A stretch of 45,933 nt of DNA, from positions 1-45,933 of the forward strand of contig JAKBBY010000005.1 in assembly GCA_021808315.1 (NCBI GenBank), written 5' to 3'. The position numbers were made by a program, and so were the translations under genes. This DNA is from Pseudomonadota bacterium. GTDB lineage: Bacteria > Pseudomonadota > Alphaproteobacteria > Acetobacterales > Acetobacteraceae. The notes below the pieces were generated by a model. The model did not search any database and was not told where the DNA came from. It saw only the letters and a list, made by a program, of their open reading frames with translations. Position 1 is the stretch's first letter. Each line of letters starts with the position of its first letter. Shown in pieces: positions 34,855-43,066 of this stretch.

Positions 34855-35816
34855 GTGATGCAAAGGGCTATAATCAACCGTTGGGCGGCAATGAGATGCC
34901 GCGCTTTGCCGGTATTGCAACGATGATGCGCCTGCCTTTAGCCGCCTCGGCGGCGGGGCTTGATGTTGGGTTTGTTGGGGTGCCGATGGATATTGGCACC
35001 TCCAACCGGTCGGGCACCCGGTTTGGCCCCCGGCAGATCCGCAGTGAGTCGGTGATGCTGCGGCCCTATAATATGGCCACCGGGGCAGCGCCGTTCGAGC
35101 GGCTGCGGGTTGCCGATCTCGGTGATATTGCGACCAACCCGTATAGTTTGGAGAAATCGGTTGCGCTGATCGAGGCGGGGATTGCCGCGATTTTGGCGGC
35201 AGGGTGCGCGCCGCTGATTTTGGGGGGCGATCATACGCTGGCCTATCCGGTGCTCCGCGCCATGGCCGCGCAGCACGGGCCGGTCGGGCTTATTCATGTC
35301 GATGCGCACGCCGATGTGAATGATACGATGTTTGGCGAGCGGATCGCCCATGGCACGCCGTTTCGCCGCGCGGTTGAGGATGGGGCGGTTGATCCGGCCC
35401 GTGCGGTGCAAATCGGCCTGCGCGGCACCGGCTATGCTGCCGATGATTTTGATTGGCAGCGTGCGCGCGGCTTTCGGGTGATCCAGGCCGAAGCCTGCTG
35501 GCATCGCTCACTGACGCCGCTGATGGCGGAAATTCGCGCGCAGCTCGGCGCGGGTCCGGTTTATTTGAGTTTCGATATCGACAGTCTCGACCCCTCGATT
35601 GCGCCCGGCACCGGCACGCCGGAGATTGGCGGCCTGACCACGATCCAGGCGCTCGAGATTATTCGGGGCTGTGCTGGCCTTGATCTGGTTGGTGCTGATC
35701 TCGTAGAGGTTGCACCGCCTTATGACATGGCTGGAACCACGGCGCTGATTGCGGCCAACCTGCTTTATGAAATTCTCTGCGTCATGCCGACGCCAAACCG
35801 TCACGGCGCGCCGTGA
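34851..35816 (+). CDS. speB: Agmatinase-family ureohydrolase
   Basis: This 321-residue member of the arginase/agmatinase superfamily has all the binuclear-metal ligands: H128 in GGDH, D151, H153 and D155 in HVDAHADVND, and D242 and D244 in LSFDIDSLDP. The loop AHGTPF (H168) and the segment SGTRFGPRQIRSES point to the agmatinase/guanidinobutyrase branch rather than arginase. It would split agmatine to putrescine and urea, or a related guanidino acid; the exact substrate is not visible. The start overlaps the GT4 stop by ATGA, so it is made with the glycosyltransferase, an odd partner. speB is the usual family symbol, used with that caveat. Confidence 0.88.
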   Translation: MSDAKGYNQPLGGNEMPRFAGIATMMRLPLAASAAGLDVGFVGVPMDIGTSNRSGTRFGPRQIRSESVMLRPYNMATGAAPFERLRVADLGDIATNPYSLEKSVALIEAGIAAILAAGCAPLILGGDHTLAYPVLRAMAAQHGPVGLIHVDAHADVNDTMFGERIAHGTPFRRAVEDGAVDPARAVQIGLRGTGYAADDFDWQRARGFRVIQAEACWHRSLTPLMAEIRAQLGAGPVYLSFDIDSLDPSIAPGTGTPEIGGLTTIQALEIIRGCAGLDLVGADLVEVAPPYDMAGTTALIAANLLYEILCVMPTPNRHGAP

Positions 35817-35910
35817 TTATCTGGCTTGCATGTTGCTAAATTTTTGGTAAATCTCAATCTGAGATACACGTGAGACAAAATGCCCGCGTGAACGAAAAGA
35901 GGACAATGCG
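35817..35910 (+). promoter_or_regulatory. Promoter/operator region of the repeat-protein gene
   Basis: ATCTCA-ATC-TGAGAT (35851-35865) is a perfect 6-bp palindrome, followed shortly by another TGAGA. The AT-rich element GTTGCTAAATTTTTGGTAAA starts at 35832, and AGAGGA at 35898-35903 is the ribosome site. This may be an independent, regulated promoter. Confidence 0.4.
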
Positions 35911-37800
35911 ATGTCGTCAACGATAACCTTCGATACAGGCCTTACCACCGTGAATGGTGTCGCTGAGACAATCACAGCGAGCATTACGGTGGGGGGCGCG
36001 GTGAGTACAGCGGCGTCGGCGCTGGTGTCCGCGATTGATAATTTGATCGTGAATGGTAGTCCGGGTAACGCTTCTGCCGCCGTTGAAGGTATTGTCACCA
36101 CGGCCATGCCAAGTACAACCAATGTCCCTGATCCATCAATTGCCGGTGGTGGGGGCATTGCCGGTTTTGCCCAGCAAACCTACGCCTACATTACCGGGGC
36201 GCCGGGCAGCACGATCAATTTGCCAGCCTATGATTCGCTCACCGGTGCTGGCTTCTCCGGGATGATCGTCGATGTCGCAGGCGTCGTCACGGTCAATGGC
36301 GGCGGTTTCAAAACGGGACGAATTTTGCTGAGCGCCGAGAGTGACGTGACGTTCGACCCGCAAGGGGGGCCACCGAGTGCGAGCACCATCATTGGTGGCG
36401 GTGGCAACAACAACCTCACGCTCGATTCTAAAAATTACACGGTGCTGCTGTCGGGCGGCAATAATACGGTGTCGGCGGACACCTATTACGGTTCCGCCGG
36501 CACGGCGACGTTCAATACAATCGTCACCTATGCGGGTAATAATATTATTCGGCTGAATGCGGGCAAAGATACGGTTTCCTCGGCGGGCGCCGACTCGATT
36601 TTTGCGCTTGCCAATGACGCGGTAATCACCGCGTCCGGGGCGAACAGCTTTGTTGGCCTAAATGCGGTGCAGACCGGGGCGTCCGTAACGGCTTCGGGTG
36701 CCAACCAGACCGTCAACGTTAACGGCACCAGCGATGTCGTTGATGCGTTGAGTATCGGGGCGGGTAGCCGTGTTTATGTGAACGGCAAGGGCAATAGTGT
36801 CACTCTTGGAGCGGCTGGTAATGTGTTGGTGGGGCCAAACGGGTCCAACAACACGATTATTGGTGGTGCCGGTGCTCCGGTCGCGGATTTCGGCACTAAT
36901 GATTTGGTGTCGATGAACGGCGGGCTGACTTACGAATATGGAAATAACTCGACGTTAGTAGCATCGAATACCGCGCGGGTTTACGCCGACGGCTCGGGCA
37001 ATGTGGTCAGTATTTCTGGTTCAGTGATCGCCACGGGCACGGTGACGGGCGGCACGTTCTATGCCTCGGGCGGCACGCATATGGCGTTGGGCGGGAAAAA
37101 TGCTGGTAATCTGGTCAATCTGAGCGGCACCGCGACGGCTGGGATCAACGGTGATTCGGTGGTGACCAGCGGCAATAATCTGGTTGCCAGCTACAGTAAC
37201 ATTAACAACGTCACGATTGGCGGCTCGAATGCTGCCCTATTTGATATTGGCGGCACGATAAACGCAACGGTCACCGGCACAGCCACGGCTGCGGTTTATG
37301 AAAGTGGCGGCAATGTGGACCTGATCAATAATGGCACCGGCGCCATCGTTGCTAATCAGGGTGCAGGCTCGGTGACCATCAATGCCGGCGCGGGCGCGGC
37401 GACGTTGTATGGCGGCACGGGCGGCAGCAATGTGCTGATCGGCGGGAGTGGCGGGTCCAATTATCTTGCGGCATCCGGTAACTCCACGCTTGAGGCCAGT
37501 GGTGGTGCGACCACCCTGGTTGGTGCTGGGGGCGTAGAGCAGATGATCGCGAGCACGGTTGCCGGAGCGACCAATGCATTTCTGTTTGGCGCGTCGGCAA
37601 CGGGCTCTGCGACCATCAGTGGCTTCGCGGCCACGAACAACAGCATCGTGTTGCAGGACGGGCTTACCGTCACCGGCATCTCGCCGGCGTCGGGTAACCA
37701 GACGCTCACATTGTCGAATGGTGGGTCGATTGAATTGTTCGGCTTCAGCTCACCGCTGACCTCTGTCACCGCGGCCGGCGGTATTACCACCATTACCTAG
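35911..37800 (+). CDS. Cys-free Gly/Asn/Thr-rich beta-repeat protein, probable secreted surface protein
   Basis: This 629-residue protein has no cysteine, no Sec signal peptide, few charged residues and many short beta-repeat units. Examples are TIIGGGGNNNLTLDS, SGGNNTVSAD, TLYGGTGGSNVLIGGSGGSNYLAASGN-like segments near residues 490-530, and NNTIIGGAGAPVADFG. The GGxGxNxL units are degenerate relatives of RTX nonapeptides, so some Ca-binding is possible. The C-terminus ends in a hydrophobic ITTIT, similar in style to type I secretion signals. With the ABC/HlyD exporter and glycosyltransferases upstream, it is a good candidate for an exported adhesin or S-layer-like protein, perhaps glycosylated on its many Ser/Thr. 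A strong stem-loop follows the stop. Confidence 0.8.
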   Translation: MSSTITFDTGLTTVNGVAETITASITVGGAVSTAASALVSAIDNLIVNGSPGNASAAVEGIVTTAMPSTTNVPDPSIAGGGGIAGFAQQTYAYITGAPGSTINLPAYDSLTGAGFSGMIVDVAGVVTVNGGGFKTGRILLSAESDVTFDPQGGPPSASTIIGGGGNNNLTLDSKNYTVLLSGGNNTVSADTYYGSAGTATFNTIVTYAGNNIIRLNAGKDTVSSAGADSIFALANDAVITASGANSFVGLNAVQTGASVTASGANQTVNVNGTSDVVDALSIGAGSRVYVNGKGNSVTLGAAGNVLVGPNGSNNTIIGGAGAPVADFGTNDLVSMNGGLTYEYGNNSTLVASNTARVYADGSGNVVSISGSVIATGTVTGGTFYASGGTHMALGGKNAGNLVNLSGTATAGINGDSVVTSGNNLVASYSNINNVTIGGSNAALFDIGGTINATVTGTATAAVYESGGNVDLINNGTGAIVANQGAGSVTINAGAGAATLYGGTGGSNVLIGGSGGSNYLAASGNSTLEASGGATTLVGAGGVEQMIASTVAGATNAFLFGASATGSATISGFAATNNSIVLQDGLTVTGISPASGNQTLTLSNGGSIELFGFSSPLTSVTAAGGITTIT

Positions 37801-38031
37801 GGCGTGATTGGGTATCATTCATCACACTCTCATCCTGGTTTGCCGATCATTTTCGTGGGTTTAGGGTGAGTCCGTCGGTTCACCCTAAACCAATATTGAT
37901 CTGAGCCTGTGCGAAACGGGCGGCGCGCTGGGCGCTGCCAGTTTATGTCCGATCATTTAGACGCGGTGCGCTTGTGAACTGCCGCGCATCGCTCATTTGT
38001 CAATCATGGGCAAATTCACCGCTTGCGCGCG
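37801..38031 (+). other. Gap between the repeat-protein gene and the polyketide operon
   Basis: It contains the stem-loop at 37858-37891 and otherwise no gene that I can support. The region just before the polyketide synthase start has no clear ribosome site or promoter. Confidence 0.5.
37858..37891 (+). terminator. 12-bp inverted repeat after the repeat-protein gene
   Basis: GGTTTAGGGTGA (37858-37869) and TCACCCTAAACC (37880-37891) are perfectly complementary around a 10-base loop, 57 bases after the stop. It is not followed by a T-run, so it may end transcription only partly, protect the mRNA end, or bind a protein. Confidence 0.65.
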
Positions 38032-39114
38032 ATGACCGGCGCGTATCTCAACCGGATCGGCACCGCTGTGCCCGATCATGATGTTCACCAAGGCTTCGTC
38101 AGCTACGCGCAACGTCAGCTTACCCCCCGCGATGGTCGGTTATTTGCCCGCATGGCGCAGCGTGCCGGGATCGAGCGGCGCTATTCCACCCTCGCACTGG
38201 GGGATTTGCCAGAGGGTGGTGCCGATGCGCAAGATTTTTACCGGCCCGGCGCGTTTCCCGATACCGGGGTTCGCATGGCGGCGTTCGAGCGCGCCGCACC
38301 GGGCCTCGCCGAGCGAGCGATTGCGGATTTGGCCACGGATTTGGCGAGCGTTACCCATCTGATCGTGGCCTCCTGCACCGGCTTCACCGCGCCCGGCCTC
38401 GATCAGCATTTGGTCGCCCGGCTTGGCTTGCGGCGCGATGTGCAGCGCACCTTGGTTGGCTTTATGGGCTGCTCCGCCGCCATCCCCGCCCTGCGCCTCG
38501 CGCAGCAGGCGGTGCTGGCCGATCCGGCAGCGCGGGTGCTGGTGATTAATTTGGAACTCTGCACGCTGCATTTGCAAGAAACCGAGGATTTGGAAACCGC
38601 GCTCACATTCCTGCTATTTGGTGATGGGTGTTCAGCGAGCTTGGTCAGTGCCGCACCGAGCGGCTTGGCGCTTGGTGATTTTCGCTCGGCCACCATTCCG
38701 GATACTGAAGAATTGATCACTTGGCGCATCGGCACGCAGGGCTTTCTGATGCATCTTTCAGGTGGGGTTCCCGCAGCGATTGCGCAGGCTTTGCGCGCCG
38801 AGCGCGAGCGCTGCGACGCAGACGGGCTGCTGCGCGGCGCGGGCACCCAGGCCATCGATATCTGGGCCGTGCATGCCGGTGGCCGCACCGTGCTGGATGC
38901 GGTGGAATCGGGCTTCGCGCTCGCGCCGACGGCGCTGGCGCCCTCGCGCGCGGTTTTGGCGGATCACGGCAATATGTCCTCCGCCACGGTGATGTTCGTG
39001 CTCAAACGCATCATGACCGCGCACGCGCAGGCACCAGCACCGGGCGCGCGCGGCATGGCGATGGCGTTCGGCCCCGGCATGGTCGCGGAAACCTTTCGCT
39101 TCGCCACCCTCTGA
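38032..39114 (+). CDS. Type III polyketide synthase (chalcone/stilbene synthase family)
   Basis: The product is 360 residues from ATG 38032; TTG 38023 is the longer option. The thiolase-fold triad is complete: C147 in LVGFMGCSAAIPAL, H281 in IWAVHAGGRTVLDAV and N314 in DHGNMSSATVMFVL. It also has ASCTGFTAPGLD and LLFGDGCSASLV. The enzyme would extend an acyl starter with malonyl-CoA and cyclise it to an alkylresorcinol or alkylpyrone. The next two genes are a methyltransferase and a flavoprotein, the same order as srsA-srsB-srsC, which make methylated phenolic lipids and quinones in Streptomyces griseus. The product here is inferred, not shown. Confidence 0.92.
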   Translation: MTGAYLNRIGTAVPDHDVHQGFVSYAQRQLTPRDGRLFARMAQRAGIERRYSTLALGDLPEGGADAQDFYRPGAFPDTGVRMAAFERAAPGLAERAIADLATDLASVTHLIVASCTGFTAPGLDQHLVARLGLRRDVQRTLVGFMGCSAAIPALRLAQQAVLADPAARVLVINLELCTLHLQETEDLETALTFLLFGDGCSASLVSAAPSGLALGDFRSATIPDTEELITWRIGTQGFLMHLSGGVPAAIAQALRAERERCDADGLLRGAGTQAIDIWAVHAGGRTVLDAVESGFALAPTALAPSRAVLADHGNMSSATVMFVLKRIMTAHAQAPAPGARGMAMAFGPGMVAETFRFATL

Positions 39115-39123
39115 GGATCGGTC

Positions 39124-39831
39124 ATGATCGATTTGTCGCGTCGGCAAAGGCTGGATGAGGTGATGGATGATCCAGCACTCGACCCGGCGATTTACGCACG
39201 CTGCATCGCCGATCTCGCCAAAGTCAACCAAGTGACCATGACCCATCGGCCCACCCGCGCATGGCTCGCACGCGCGCTCCGCGATTGGCCGAAAACCCAA
39301 CCTTTCACTCTGCTTGATGTGGCTTATGGCGATGGCGATTTGCTGCGCACCCTCGGGCGCTGGGCGGCCAAGCGCGGCTATCGCGCACAGTTGAGCGGCG
39401 TGGATTTGAACCCGCGCAGCGCCATCGCCGCCCGCGCGGCCACGCCGCCGGATTTGGACATCACCTATCACACCGGCGATGTGTTCAGCTTCACCCCAAC
39501 GCAGCGCCCCGATTTCATCGTCACCTCGCAATTCACCCATCATTTGGACGAGGCGCAACTGGTCGCGCTGCTGCGCTGGATCGACGCAACGGCGCAGCAT
39601 GGTTGGCTGATTGCGGATTTGCACCGGCATCTGATCCCCTATTACGGGTTTCGCTGGCTGGCGCGGCTGTTTGGCTGGCACGCGATTGTGCGGCGGGATG
39701 GAACCGCCTCAATCGCGCGCAGTTTCCGCCGCGCCGATTGGCAGCAATTTCTGGCCGATGCCGGTGTTGCCGCGTCGATCCGCTGGAGCCTGCCTTTTCG
39801 CTATCTGATCACCGCCCCACCCGATCCATGA
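39124..39831 (+). CDS. SAM-dependent methyltransferase of the polyketide operon
   Basis: This 235-residue class I methyltransferase starts nine bases after the polyketide synthase stop. The SAM motif I is LLDVAYGDGDLL (about residues 63-74), slightly unusual with Ala-Tyr where DVGCG or DVGSG is common; motif II ends with SGVDLNPRS (Asp at 94). FIVTSQFTHHLDEAQLVALLRWIDATAQHGWLIADLHRH is typical of small-molecule methylases. It probably methylates the resorcinol or hydroquinone made by the neighbouring synthase, as SrsB does. A 12-bp repeat array lies between its stop and the next start. Confidence 0.87.
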   Translation: MIDLSRRQRLDEVMDDPALDPAIYARCIADLAKVNQVTMTHRPTRAWLARALRDWPKTQPFTLLDVAYGDGDLLRTLGRWAAKRGYRAQLSGVDLNPRSAIAARAATPPDLDITYHTGDVFSFTPTQRPDFIVTSQFTHHLDEAQLVALLRWIDATAQHGWLIADLHRHLIPYYGFRWLARLFGWHAIVRRDGTASIARSFRRADWQQFLADAGVAASIRWSLPFRYLITAPPDP

Positions 39832-39842
39832 GCCACCTTTCC

Positions 39843-39890
39843 ATAATCGGGCCCATACCCGGCCCCATAATCGGCCCCATGATCGGGGTG
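39843..39890 (+). repeat. Four 12-bp tandem units just before the flavoprotein gene
   Basis: ATAATCGGGCCC, ATACCCGGCCCC, ATAATCGGCCCC and ATGATCGGGGTG run head to tail and fill nearly all of the gap. The last unit supplies GGGG at 39885-39888, four bases before the ATG at 39893, so the array carries the only visible ribosome site. A changed copy number would change the distance between the two genes. Confidence 0.85.
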
Positions 39891-39892
39891 TC

Positions 39893-41026
39893 ATGATTAT
39901 CGTCGCGGGCGGCGGGCTTGCTGGGGCCGCATCGGCCTGCGCGCTCGCGCAAGCCGGGCGCGATGTCACCGTGATCGAGCGGGATGCCGCCCCTTCGGAC
40001 AAAATCTGCGGCGAATTTCTGTCGATCGAGGCGCAGGAATCGCTCGCGCGCCTGGGGCTTGATGTCGCGTCGTTCGGCGGCCACCCGATCCATCGCCTGC
40101 GTGTAATCCGGCGTGACGCCGCCATCGCGGTTGATTTGCCGTTCACCGGCCTGGGGCTGACCCGCAAATTGCTCGATGCCGCCTTGCTTGATCACGCGGC
40201 GCGGGCAGGGGCGACAATTCGGCGCGGCGTCGCGATCCGCCGGGTCGATACCCAAGCTGCGCTCGCGCTGGATTTGGCCGATGGCACGCGGCTGGAGGCG
40301 GCACATTTGCTGCTCGCCACCGGCAAGCAGGAACTGCGTGGGGCCGCACGGCCCGCCGCGACGCCGAGCGATTTGGTTGGTTTTAAAATGTATTACCGCC
40401 TCAGCCCCGCCGCTCAGGCGCATCTCGCCGGCCATATCGAGCTGATTTTATATGATCGCGGCTATGCCGGGTTGCAGCTGGTGGAAGCGGGCATCGCCAA
40501 TTTATGCCTGCTGGTCTCGCGCGCCCGCCTTGCCGCGTTGGGCGGCGGCTGGGCCGCGCTGCTTGCGGATTTGCAGCGCGAAACGCCGCTGCTGGCCGAG
40601 CGTCTGGCCGGCGCGACGCCGCTGCTCGATCAGGCTTTGACCATCGCGCGGGTGCCGTATGGTTTTGTGCATCGCCCGACCGAGGCGGACCCGGCGCAGC
40701 TCTTTCGCCTGGGCGATCAGGCCGGGGTGATCCATTCTTTCACCGGCGATGGCATGGCGATTGCCCTGCACAGCGCGGGTTTGGCCGCCGCCGCCATTAC
40801 CGAGGGGGCATCATCCCGCCTCTATCATCGGCGTTTGCGGCGCGATCTTGCCGGGCAAATCGCCCGCGCTTCGTTGCTCTATCGCGCCCAACAATCCGCC
40901 GCCGCGCAGCAGGCTTTGTTTGCGCTGGCGCATTCTGCGCCGTTCGCGCTGCGCTGGGTGGCGCGCCATACCCGCGTGCCGCTGCGCGCGCGGGCGCGGC
41001 TCAGCCCGGCTGCGCGGCGCGAATAG
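39893..41026 (+). CDS. FAD-dependent oxidoreductase (geranylgeranyl reductase/SrsC-like)
   Basis: The 377-residue flavoprotein has the N-terminal FAD fold ([30 protein letters not shown]), the CGEF segment in KICGEFLS (37-44), and the second FAD motif [23 protein letters not shown] near residues 268-290, the pattern of GGR-type reductases and aromatic hydroxylases. In the Streptomyces srs operon the third enzyme hydroxylates the alkylresorcinol to a hydroquinone that can oxidise to a quinone; this protein could do likewise. Its 3' end overlaps the convergent thiE by 26 bases. The C-terminus is Arg/Ala-rich. Confidence 0.87.
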   Translation: MIIVAGGGLAGAASACALAQAGRDVTVIERDAAPSDKICGEFLSIEAQESLARLGLDVASFGGHPIHRLRVIRRDAAIAVDLPFTGLGLTRKLLDAALLDHAARAGATIRRGVAIRRVDTQAALALDLADGTRLEAAHLLLATGKQELRGAARPAATPSDLVGFKMYYRLSPAAQAHLAGHIELILYDRGYAGLQLVEAGIANLCLLVSRARLAALGGGWAALLADLQRETPLLAERLAGATPLLDQALTIARVPYGFVHRPTEADPAQLFRLGDQAGVIHSFTGDGMAIALHSAGLAAAAITEGASSRLYHRRLRRDLAGQIARASLLYRAQQSAAAQQALFALAHSAPFALRWVARHTRVPLRARARLSPAARRE

Positions 41027-41633
41027 CGGCGTGCAGCGCGCGCACCCCGGCGGCGGCGCCGTCCGGATGGTTCCAAACCGCGCCGATCACCGCCAGAAAT
41101 TCAGCGCCCGCGCGCACCAGCTTCCCACAATTTTGCGCATCAATGCCGCCAATGGCCACGGCGGGCACCGTCATCGTCTCGCACCACCAGGCCAGGGTCT
41201 CGATCCGCGCTGGTGTCGCGTCCTTGGTGCGGGTTGGGAAAAATGCGCCGAACGCGACATAATCGGCCCCTTGATCGGCGGCCTCAATCGCGAGATGGCG
41301 GGAATCATGACAGGTAATGCCAAGGCTGCGTGGGCCCAACGACGCGCGGGCGGCGGCAACACCGCCCGGCCCGAGATCCTCCTGGCCGAGATGCACGCCA
41401 TCACACCCGGTCGCGACCGCCAAATCAGCGCGATCATTCAGCAAAAATGCCACCGAGCGCGCTTGCACAATCGGGCGTAGCGCGTCGATGGCGCGGTGCC
41501 ATTGCGCGTCATCCTGGTCTTTTAATCGAAGCTGCACACAAGCAATCGGCCCGGCATCCAGCGCCGCCGCGAGCGCGTCTGGAAAATGGGCCAGATCGAG
41601 CTGCGGCGGGGTGATGAGATAGAGATCGCTCAA
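41001..41633 (-). CDS. thiE: Thiamine phosphate synthase
   Basis: ThiE joins HMP-pyrophosphate and thiazole phosphate to thiamine phosphate. The 210-residue TIM-barrel protein starts [11 protein letters not shown] and has [31 protein letters not shown] and [35 protein letters not shown], with the phosphate-binding AIGGIDAQN near the end. It is coupled to the class I aldolase gene (ATGA). The 3' end overlaps the flavoprotein gene on the other strand by 26 bases, so transcripts collide here; there is no room for a separate terminator. Confidence 0.93.
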   Translation of the reverse strand: MSDLYLITPPQLDLAHFPDALAAALDAGPIACVQLRLKDQDDAQWHRAIDALRPIVQARSVAFLLNDRADLAVATGCDGVHLGQEDLGPGGVAAARASLGPRSLGITCHDSRHLAIEAADQGADYVAFGAFFPTRTKDATPARIETLAWWCETMTVPAVAIGGIDAQNCGKLVRAGAEFLAVIGAVWNHPDGAAAGVRALHAAIRAAQPG

Positions 41634-42544
41634 GCCTTGCCTTGATAGATCGCAATCACCTGCGCGAGCAGCGCCAGCGCCTCATCGCGCGGGCGGGTGA
41701 AGGCGTTGCGGCCAATGATCGAGCCGGTGGCGCCGCCATCGCGCAGAGCGCGAACGGTGGTGAGCAGGCTGGCTTCATCGGTCGCCTCGCCGCCGGAAAA
41801 CACCACCAGGCGGCGGCCCGCGAAGCAGGATTGCACCACATGCTCGATCCGCTTGGGCAGGGTGGAAATATCGACTTTTTCATAGGCTTTCTTGGCGGCA
41901 TCCAGGCCGATATGGGCGGTCGGCGGCTTGACCTTGATGATGTGCGCGCCGAGCAACGCGGCCATATGGGCGGCATAGGCGCAAATATCGATGGCGGTTT
42001 CCCCGGCCTTGTCGATCAGCGGGCCACGCGGATAGGACCACAGCACCACCGCCAAGCCGGCGGCCTTTGCGTCCTCGGCTAGTTCGCGGAACTCCTCCAT
42101 CATGTCGAACTGATATTCCGAGCCCGGATAAATGGTGAAGCCGATGGCCGCACAGCCGAGCCGCAGCGCATCTGCGACCGAGCCGGTCATGGCTTGGTCT
42201 TTTTCGGTCGCTAAGCTGTTGGAGGAGTTCATTTTCAAAATGGTCGGAATCGCCCCGGCATAGCTGTCGGCGGCGGCTTCGAGCATGCCGAGCGGGGCGG
42301 CATAGGCCGAAAGCCCGGCATCGAGGGCGAGTTGGAAATGATAATGCGGATCATAAGCCGCCGGGTTCGAGGCAAAGCTGCGCGCTGGCCCATGCTCAAA
42401 GCCTTGATCGACAGGAAGGATCACCAGATGGCCCGATCCCGCCAGCTTGCCCTGCATCAGAATGCGGGCGAGGTTGCCCTTGGTGCCAGGGTTGTCGCTT
42501 TCGTACCAGCTGAGGATTTTTTTGACCCGTTGGGTAACGCGCAT
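41630..42544 (-). CDS. Class I fructose-bisphosphate aldolase (DhnA type)
   Basis: The 304-residue TIM-barrel enzyme resembles the archaeal-type class I aldolase (FbaB/DhnA group). Near the N-terminus [17 protein letters not shown] is the typical signature. The Schiff-base lysine is K204 or K206 in HIIKVKPP. The phosphate-binding loop is [15 protein letters not shown] and then [12 protein letters not shown]. It splits fructose 1,6-bisphosphate to triose phosphates without a metal ion. The start ATG at 42544 has GGGAG-like bases upstream (AACGGGAGAATTCC on the minus strand). It overlaps thiE by four bases. Confidence 0.93.
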   Translation of the reverse strand: MRVTQRVKKILSWYESDNPGTKGNLARILMQGKLAGSGHLVILPVDQGFEHGPARSFASNPAAYDPHYHFQLALDAGLSAYAAPLGMLEAAADSYAGAIPTILKMNSSNSLATEKDQAMTGSVADALRLGCAAIGFTIYPGSEYQFDMMEEFRELAEDAKAAGLAVVLWSYPRGPLIDKAGETAIDICAYAAHMAALLGAHIIKVKPPTAHIGLDAAKKAYEKVDISTLPKRIEHVVQSCFAGRRLVVFSGGEATDEASLLTTVRALRDGGATGSIIGRNAFTRPRDEALALLAQVIAIYQGKA

Positions 42545-42586
42545 GGAATTCTCCCGTTCGCTCAGATGTTGCGGCGTGGGTCTAGC

Positions 42587-43066
42587 CTAGTTTTGCCCAT
42601 CCGTCAGCCCCAAGCCGGTTAGCGCAGGATCGGTAAGCCAATGGCGTAATTGAGCATCATCGCTGTTCGCGGTCGCATCGAACGCTGGGGGGGCCGCATG
42701 CCATAATTCGGCGTTGGTTTCGCGCGCAATCGCGGCAATTTGATCAAAAATCACCGCCTCTGCCGACAGGATGACGCCGCACAACCCAATACGCAGCGCC
42801 TCCAGCGCCCGCCCGGCGGCATTGCCGCAATCGAGGAGCGAAAAGCCGGTGAATGACGCGCTAGCGAGCAAGGCAAGCCACCAGGGCGCGCCCGCATAGA
42901 GCGCGAAGCCGGGCGGTGAGAGCAAGGTCACTGGCAATCCAGGGCCGAGTGCGCGGGCAATGCTGCGTTGATCATCGACAATCACCGCAGGTGGGGCGCT
43001 GCGCGCGCGCGGTGCCGGTGCCGGTGCTGGTGCTGGTGCGGCCTTACTGATCGCGATCCACCGCAA
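42587..43066 (-). CDS. Unknown protein overlapping the end of ftsK
   Basis: A 159-codon frame from TTG 43066 overlaps the ftsK end by 23 bases. The start is uncertain; a GTG further in, near AVIVDDQRS, is possible. After an Ala-Pro run comes a balanced alpha/beta sequence ([74 protein letters not shown]). I do not recognise the family. The core [32 protein letters not shown] and [15 protein letters not shown] looks conserved rather than random. It sits between ftsK and the aldolase gene on the same strand, so it is probably cotranscribed with both. Confidence 0.6.
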   Translation of the reverse strand: MRWIAISKAAPAPAPAPAPRARSAPPAVIVDDQRSIARALGPGLPVTLLSPPGFALYAGAPWWLALLASASFTGFSLLDCGNAAGRALEALRIGLCGVILSAEAVIFDQIAAIARETNAELWHAAPPAFDATANSDDAQLRHWLTDPALTGLGLTDGQN

